A DNA stretch of 64,000 nt from contig WTPW01000355.1 of NCBI GenBank assembly GCA_009809945.1, positions 117,472-181,471 on the forward strand, given 5' to 3'. The translations under genes were made by a program, and so were the position numbers. The stretch's first letter is position 1. Every line of letters begins with the position of its first letter. The notes below the pieces were generated by a model. The model saw only the letters and a list, made by a program, of their open reading frames with translations. It searched no databases and was not told the DNA's origin. Positions 57,787 to 64,000 of this stretch are shown in pieces. This DNA is from Gigaspora margarita. Taxonomy: Eukaryota > Glomeromycota > Glomeromycetes > Diversisporales > Gigasporaceae.

Positions 57787-57938
57787 TGATCGTGTTACAT
57801 TAGTGTAATGTTGCACCTGATTTTTTTGAAGCATAATTGGCTTATGCCACATTTTTGGTCACGTTACCAATAATTTTTGGGGGCTAAGACAGTATATATA
57901 GCAATACGTTTGCATTCTTCTTTTTTCAAATATCGGTA

Positions 57939-59200
57939 ATGTCTAAATTCAATATCACAAGAAATAGCAAGCACTCTGCTTCCACTTTTTCTGCAACTAC
58001 AACTACTGCTACTTCTACCACTTCTACAGCCCTGGCACCATTTGAGGATCGAGAGAATATATCTTCAAACGTTGTGGCCACAAGTTTACAAAATCATAAA
58101 AACTTGTTCTTTCTGTTGTACTGAAGGTTACTGGGTAATGGACTGTGAAGATAGATTTTTGGCAACCTGGTTAGATGGTAAACGATATATGGAGCATAAA
58201 TATAGTTATGAATGTATCCAGTCACGTACATCATCACGTGTAGTGGATCCTAAAACATTAACTAGTTCACGAAATTTATTAGATACATTAAAAGAAGTAA
58301 GATTATATTATTTATTACATTTGAGGTTTATTTAATTATTAACGTATTTATCTAATTAAATTTTGTTAGTTTAAAATATCACTTGCAATTAGAAGGCAAA
58401 AGCATTTATGAACTAACTCAAAACACGATCACAAATGAATACATGTTGGTATTTGATGAATATGCTTCGAAAAGAGACAAAAAGAATGAAAAACATGCAA
58501 ATTGCGACCGATATAACACATCGCCAGCTTGGTGTCAAGCGTGTGATCCTCATAAAACAACGCAAAGATGGACAAGTGGAAATAAGTACATTGATAATTG
58601 TATTAAAGAATTTCAGCTTAATGCTATAGACTACAAAAACGTAATCGAGTAGATTCCTTTTAGTCGATTAGGTAATATTCAAAAGCTTGGTGATGGATTT
58701 TTAACAACCTGGTTAGATGGTGTACGATATGCAAATTATAATGTTAAATGCAGTCGCGTATATCATCAAGCATGGTAGAGCTTAAAACATTAACTAGTTC
58801 ACCAAATTTATTAGATATATTAAAAGAAGTAAGATTATATTACTTATTATATATGTAGATTGTTTTGATTAATAATACTAACCTAAATAAATTCTACTTA
58901 AATTATTAAGTTTAAAATTCATATGCAATTAAAGGACAAAGTGTCTATGGATTAACTCAAAGTGCAACCACAAATGAATATATACTGAATTTGGTTCTAA
59001 AAGAGATGAGAAAAATAGAAAATGTACAAGTTGCAACCGATTTAACACATCAGAAGCTTGGTGCCAACATGTGACCCTCAAAAACCAACACAAGGATGGA
59101 CAAGTAGAAATAAGAAAATAGACGATTGCATTAAAGAATTTCAACTTCAGATGTATCTTATGAGGGTGTAATCGAACAGATTCCTTTTAATAGATCAGAC
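57939..59200 (+). pseudogene. Tandemly duplicated kinase-like gene fragments
   Basis: A Ser/Thr-rich start (MSKFNITRNSKHSASTFSAT) leads after a frame change into a kinase N-lobe-like piece (DRFLATWLDGKRY, then DPKTLTSSRNLLDTLKE). An intron (58297-58369) follows, then LEGKSIYELTQNTITNEYML and a Cys block (CDRYNTSPAWCQACDP, RWTSGNKYIDNCIKEF). About 530 bp later the same order repeats with more damage: IQKLGDGFLTTWLDGVRY, an intron at 58829-58910 with a TACTAAC branch point, GQSVYGLTQSATTNEY and TSEAWCQ. Such text precedes and surrounds the catalytic domain in the large kinase family of these fungi. The catalytic HRD and DFG motifs are absent, and 1-nt shifts follow both introns. Not an active kinase. 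Confidence 0.7.
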
Positions 59201-59448
59201 AATAGATTGTCCAGCTCCAGATGAAGAAGCTACCATCACTTTGGCTAACAATTCAAGAATATCAAAGCTTTACAAAAACAATGCCATAGGTGGGTAAAAA
59301 AAAATTAGTAATTTTTACATTAATCTTTTATATTTATTAATTGCGTTTTTTTTCATAGTAAAAAAAAGTTCAAATAATTTTTTTTACAAAAAACTTTTGT
59401 TTATGATTTTTTTCTTTTATCTGTATATACAAAATTTTGTTTACAATA

Positions 59449-59590
59449 GCACTCTGGGTTGTAAATAAAATTTTTGTATTATTTTTTTTAAATAATGTTT
59501 ACAATAGCACCCTGGGTAGTAAACATTTTATTATTTTCTTGAAATTAATGTTTACAATAGCATCCTAGGTTGTAAACTTAATTTCAATTG
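59449..59590. repeat. Three spaced hairpins GTTTACAATAGCACCCTGGG
   Basis: TTTACAATAGCAnnCTnGGTTGTAAA occurs at about 59450, 59508 and 59550. Each unit is self-complementary at its ends (GTTTAC and GTAAAC). Confidence 0.8.
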
Positions 59591-59651
59591 ATAATAAAAA
59601 TTTTGTGTTTAGTATTATTGAGAATAAAAGTGATTTTTTGATCAGAAATTG

Positions 59652-59905
59652 TAAGCTCGATAATGAATTGCTTATGAATCACTCATGAATTTTACTTATA
59701 AATTTGTATCTGATTGTAACCTGATGCTTATAAATTTTATGACCTAATTGCTTATGATTACTCACAAATTTGCACCTGATTGTAACTACGAATGTACCTA
59801 ATTGTGACCTAATTGCTTATGAATTTACTCATAAATTTATACCTGATTGTAACCAAATTTTTATATGTATGTACCTAATTGTGACCTATATAATTACTTA
59901 TATAT
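59652..59905. repeat. Degenerate tandem repeat, ACCTGATTGTAACC
   Basis: Three to four diverged units alternating CCTAATTGCTTATGA, TTACTCATAAATTT, ACCTGATTGTAAC and ATGTACCTAATTGTGA. Confidence 0.75.
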
Positions 59906-59908
59906 GTA

Positions 59909-60393
59909 CCGGGGACCCAGAAAAATTTAGAAATAAATTTTTCCAAAATTTTCCAAATTTTTGGCCTAAATCTTGATATTTTCAAATTTTTGTGTTTTAG
60001 CCAAATTTTTCCAAATTTTTGGCGATTTTTAGAAAACATGTAATCTCTGGTCAATAAAAATGGAACAATGAAAAGTTTGGAAATAAATTTTTAATAAAAT
60101 TAAAGTATTTGGGAACCCAGAAAATCATGGGCCCAAAATTTTAGATAAAGTCTGGTTGGAAGATTTAGGAATTGTGGTGCGTGTCTGTTGAGAAGTTTCG
60201 GAATTGAAATAAAATTTTCACTTGTTCTGGTTACGTAAAAATTGGGATATTTGATTGGTCAATAGTGCTTTCTAATGAAAAATAACCCAAATATTTCCAA
60301 ATATTCAAATTTTTTATCCAAATTTTATTCAAATATTTACTGATATCCAAATAAATTTTTGTGATTTGATATCCAAATTTTTCTGGGTACCTG
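59909..60393. mobile_element. GGGACCCGGAAAA element, copy 2 (longer right end)
   Basis: Same sequence as 57389-57786 with few changes, plus about 70 bp before the right terminus (TTATTCAAATATTTACTGAT, ATCCAAATAAATTTTTGTG). That extra part also makes up the fragment at 21945-22055, so the long form is a genuine family member. Confidence 0.85.
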
Positions 60394-60399
60394 ATAACA

Positions 60400-61187
60400 A
60401 TTTACTATCACAAGAGTGCACAAAAATGAATTCTGGGCCATGAGTATGAATTCTGGAATGTTATGATAAAAAAATTTAGATTCTACATCTTCGGCTCTAC
60501 AACATACCAAAGTAATTCGGTAAGTGACGAGGTAATTCAGAAGTTAGATGAGAGGTATGTTTGGGCGTTTCAGTTTAGCCAACATAATTTATAATGTATT
60601 AAACTTGGTAAATATAATAGTCATTTCAAAGATTTACAATGCTAGTCTACTGTATTTTATTTATGACTTATTTTTCTGCAATGAAAGCGTGAACTTGCAA
60701 ACTTTATGAAAGGTTAAATATAGTTTTACGTCTATTATACATTACGTCTAAGATTATTACTTTATAGAATCATATATGATTAAATTCGTTTGGCATTAAT
60801 TAACTGTTATTATATACAATTAAAATTTTATTTATATGGTTTTTATTGTCTCTTAGAATAATTGGTTCTTGTTTTTTTTTTTTATTTGTTTTTCGTGCTT
60901 TTTATAATTTTTTTTTTGTGTATTAGTATTTTTTTTAATAAGATCTTGGGTTTTGTTTGTATTGGGACTTATTGGAATGAGGTTTTATTAGACTTTGAGT
61001 TGTTAAATATTGTATTAATGCATTCATTAATGCAAATGTTTTTGTATGGTATTAGTAAATATATATCAATTATTATTAATTATATAGATTTATATAAAAT
61101 ATTTGTCTTGCGAATAATTTCAATTAACCAATGATATTTTTTGCTCACGAGGTGATATACAAAAATCAGCCAATTACTATGAAAGCC
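60400..61187. other. Intergenic, no gene seen
   Basis: AT-rich. A hydrophobic 90-codon frame at 60862-61134 is T-tract driven and not credible as a gene. Confidence 0.45.
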
Positions 61188-62545
61188 CGCTATGCTGTAA
61201 AGTGTAGTAATTATAAGATATTGGTCATGTATATCATGGAATTTGTTTTGTCAGAGCAAATGATTGGCTGACACATGCTGCGTAGCGGCACATTTTGACC
61301 AATCATTTGTTCTGACAGAACAAATTCTATGATATTTGTCATCACATGATCCAAATCGATGTTATCATGCAATTATGATCATAATTTAAAAGTTGTAATT
61401 GGCTAACTGAGTTTTAATTTGGGATTGTTGTGCTTACGTAATAACATACAAAAAATAACAATAAAAAATTTTTTCATGATCATATGATATGAGTTTGCAC
61501 GATAATATAATATTATTTACTACATGTAATAACAGATAGTAATGTAAATTTAATTACTACATGTAGTAAAAATATATTATTTACTAATTTATCCGACAAA
61601 CTCATATAATCATGAAAAAAATTCTTACTGTTATTTTTTTGTGTTATTACGTAATCATGTTTATTCAAATTTAAAACTCAGCGGGCAACTCCCTACCAAT
61701 CAATGATCATAAATTGGCGGATAACACCATTATAGGACAAATTTTTGATAACAGTAAATTGGCTCAACCAGGCAAATGATTGGCTGACACGTGCCGCTTC
61801 AAATTTACCGTTATTCAAAAATTTTTGCCCAATAATGTATACTTATTCGACAAAGACTACTATATGCCACTGCTTACAGTATACCCCCAAAAACTAATAC
61901 CCCTCATGATTAAGACTGGGTATTACGCACTATCAGTTTCTTGAATAAGACCTAGGGGTATTTGAATTACTACTTTAATATGATACATATATTCCTCAGA
62001 TATAGTACCTGGTTTCTTCACATAGTACCTATGAGCAGTGTCTAAAATTCTTTTTTTTTATTGCACATTGCAACTAATTAAATATAAATATCAATATATA
62101 AACGCATCTGGCTTTAATGGGCCCTGCATATAACTTCGCTGATCTAACTGATATGTCACTTTTTAACTTATTTAACTTTTAATTTCGATTAACTAAATAT
62201 AGCCGCTAGTAATTATTTTATTATATTTTTTTTTTTAAATGTTGAAGGGCCGCTAGTAATTATTATTTGTAGTAATAATTACTACTTATAATAAAATATT
62301 TTACATATAGTAATATTTATTACATGTAGTAATAAATATTACATGTAAACACATAATAATAATTATTACATGTAATAATAATTATTACATGTAATAATAA
62401 TTATTACACATAATAATAATTATTACATATAATAAAATATTACTACATGTAATAATATTTATTACATATAATAAATATTATTACAATTACTACTTTTATA
62501 GTAAATAATTACTACATTACTACATAGCATGATTTGACTTATGGC
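61188..62545. mobile_element. TACTACATGTAGTA-array element, copy 2, with inner palindromes
   Basis: Left GCCCGCTATGCTGTAAAG and right CATTACTACATAGCATGATT pair weakly, like copy 1 at 56563. Clear palindromes lie inside: 61233-61337 (GGAATTTGTTTTGTCAGAGC, tip CTGCGTAGCGGCA) and 61735-61830 (AATTTTTGATAACAGTAAAT). Limits are tentative. Confidence 0.45.
62260..62520. repeat. AATAATTATTACATGT satellite
   Basis: Five or more head-to-tail copies of the 18-bp self-complementary unit AATAATAATTATTACATG, with variants. Directly precedes the Sel1 fragment. Confidence 0.85.
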
Positions 62546-64000
62546 ACCAATCATAACACAAGGCATTAATTTATATCAAAAATCTGCTGAGATGGGTGTT
62601 TCTGATGGAATATTTGCACTTGGTAACTGTTATCAAAATGGAATTGGAGTTGAAAAGGATGAACATAAGGCAGTGATGTCATTTGGTTATTTGGCTGGCC
62701 AATGGCCATGGCCAAAAGGCCAAAAATGTAACTTTTATTTTTGGCTGAAACAGCCAAATAAAGCTAGTAATTTGATTGGTCCAATATTAATATATGTTTA
62801 ATTATATAGCTTTAGCATTTAAAGATATAGCTAGAATAAAGTTTATTTATATGCTTTATATATTTTTTAGCTTCTTGTTTTAATAAAAAGAAATAATTCA
62901 ATATTTAAAATAAATAATAGATTAAGGTTTTCAGAATTAAAAAAAATAGCATATTTCAGAAATAAAGAAGAGTTTAAAAAAACCTTATTTGTGTATTAAA
63001 ATTTTGAAATAGAAAAATGAAATGGGAGTGTTTAAAGACTCCTATTGGACGAAATAAGTAAAATTTTTTTTATTATGTAGATCAGCAAACTATTTAATAA
63101 TAACAAAATACAGAGTAAATAATAAACTTTCACTCAAATTATATACCGAACCTTTGCTCAAAAATTAATTACCGAACCTTTGCTCAAATTGCACTCACTT
63201 ACTGAACCTTCACTCAAAATATTTTTTTATTAAACTTTTGCTTAAATTTTTCTTTCTTTAAGTAAACCAAAAGGAACTTTTCTACATGTATCTTTTTTAT
63301 TGAAGTTAAGTTCATATACATATGAATTTAATACATGACACATTAATGTGTTACCTAGCACATTAACGTACTATCTAATATGCTACGTGCTATTAGCAAT
63401 GATACTGCTAAGCTTAACATGCTATCTAGAATTTTTATAATTCTTACCTTTTAACAAGCATACGTACTAATACATTAACATGTTATAAAAATGGGTTAAT
63501 AGACAAAGTTATTTATACGAAATAAAGAAAATAAGATCGTAATACAAATAGAGGTAAACTAATTTGGAAATTTGGATCTCTAGTCACAAATTCGAATTTT
63601 TGACTATACTTAAAGTTAGTATGTATATATACATACAGTATTTTTATACACTTTTTTTTTATTACTATACAGAGATATTTGGCCATTCGGTCATTTGGCC
63701 ATTTGGCCACCGGGCAACGGACATCCAGGCCAAATAATTTTAATTGGCCTGGCCAATTGACATTCAACTTTGGGCGTAAATTTTTGGCCATTTTTGGCCA
63801 AATTATTATGTATTGGCCGATGGCCAATTAAATTTTTTTTGGCCGATTAAATTGCCAACACTGACATAAGGCGTTCGTTTATTATCAAAAATCTGTTGAG
63901 ATGGGAGACGTTGATGGAATATTTGCACTTGGTAACTATTATCAAATTGGAATTGGAGATGAAAAGGATGAACATAAGGCATTCGTTTATTATCAAAAAT
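62541..64000 (+). pseudogene. Sel1-repeat gene, interrupted by a hAT-type element, runs off the window
   Basis: Sel1 units before the insertion: YQKSAEMGVSDGIFALGNCY, then QNGIGVEKDEHK. After it: HKAFVYYQKSVEMGDVDGIF, then ALGNYYQIGIGDEKDEHKAF, continuing beyond base 64000. The two parts join at the codons of EHKA across a duplicated ACATAAGG, so before the insertion the repeats were continuous. The left side is also damaged: just upstream of about 62556 the unit merges into a satellite. Sel1 (TPR-like) repeats are contact surfaces, often joined to kinase domains in this group. Whether this copy was ever a full gene cannot be told from the window. Confidence 0.8.
62671..63863. mobile_element. 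Non-autonomous hAT-type element, 1193 bp, in Sel1 gene
   Basis: Termini CAGTGATGTCATTTGG and its partner GCCAACACTG are flanked by exact 8-bp duplications ACATAAGG (62663-62670 and 63864-63871). Subterminal GGCCAAA/TTTGGCC words are dense at both ends (62694-62756 and 63678-63846). The interior has ACCGAACCTTTGCTCAAA repeats at about 63145-63235 and no transposase. It needs an autonomous partner elsewhere. Confidence 0.92.

Noticed and set aside
59449-59590. CRISPR-like spaced repeats
   Set aside because: Three copies with unequal spacing (58 and 42 bp) and AT-rich related spacers; explained as a degenerate tandem repeat.
60862-61134. 90-codon hydrophobic plus ORF
   Set aside because: T-rich tracts create Phe/Leu/Ile runs; no membrane protein family recognised.
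63513-63827. 104-codon minus ORF inside the hAT-type element
   Set aside because: It is translated from the GGCCAAA subterminal repeats (WPxxAKWP pattern) and resembles no transposase.

Overview
The window reads as a very AT-rich, repeat-dense stretch of a fungal nuclear genome. The best fit is an arbuscular mycorrhizal fungus of the Glomeromycotina (Rhizophagus-like). The basis is the combination of families: BTB-BACK-TLDc proteins, F-box proteins with ribonuclease-inhibitor-type LRRs, Sel1-repeat genes, kinase-like fragments carrying a Cys-rich 'RYNTSPAWCQ' block, short introns with GTAAGT/GTATGT donors, and a very high load of small inverted-repeat transposons. The taxonomic call is inference from these families; no rRNA or tRNA gene is present to confirm it.

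Only three long, mostly intact protein genes are visible. (1) A BTB-BACK-TLDc gene on the minus strand (2.0-3.9 kb) has one intron, an apparent 1-nt frameshift in a homopolymer, and an unusual membrane-spanning C-terminus. (2) A giant single-exon F-box/LRR gene on the plus strand (17.9-21.1 kb) has about 28 visible 28-residue LRRs and a 280-base assembly gap. (3) A five-exon class I SAM-dependent methyltransferase lies on the minus strand (40.9-42.3 kb). A short spliced gene of unknown function probably lies at 10.3-10.7 kb (minus).

The rest is a graveyard of gene fragments and mobile elements. Decayed genes include a fragment at 11.3-11.7 kb, an unknown ORF at 22.8-23.65 kb, a zinc-finger-like gene at 29.0-29.8 kb, and a transposase-like gene with an internal Sel1 array at 33.4-36.5 kb whose stops sit almost all at Trp or Gln codons. 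Sel1 pieces lie at 32.3, 56.0-56.6 and 62.5-64.0 kb, and a tandemly duplicated kinase-like fragment at 57.9-59.2 kb. Mobile DNA includes a 5'-truncated LINE with poly-A and target-site duplication (25.46-26.65 kb), two tRNA-headed SINE-like insertions (38.24-39.22 and 56.67-57.21 kb), and hAT-type non-autonomous elements with exact 8-bp target duplications at 21.5, 50.8-52.3 and 62.7-63.9 kb. There are also many MITE/foldback elements. Several insertions are nested, so relative ages can be read from the sequence.

Two themes stand out: arrays of long imperfect palindromes (4.5-5.4, 8.7-9.5, 52.3-54.9 kb), and telomere-like CCCTAA cores inside unrelated-looking inverted-repeat elements. I found no CRISPR array, operon, prokaryotic or viral gene cluster, and no rRNA or bona fide tRNA gene.
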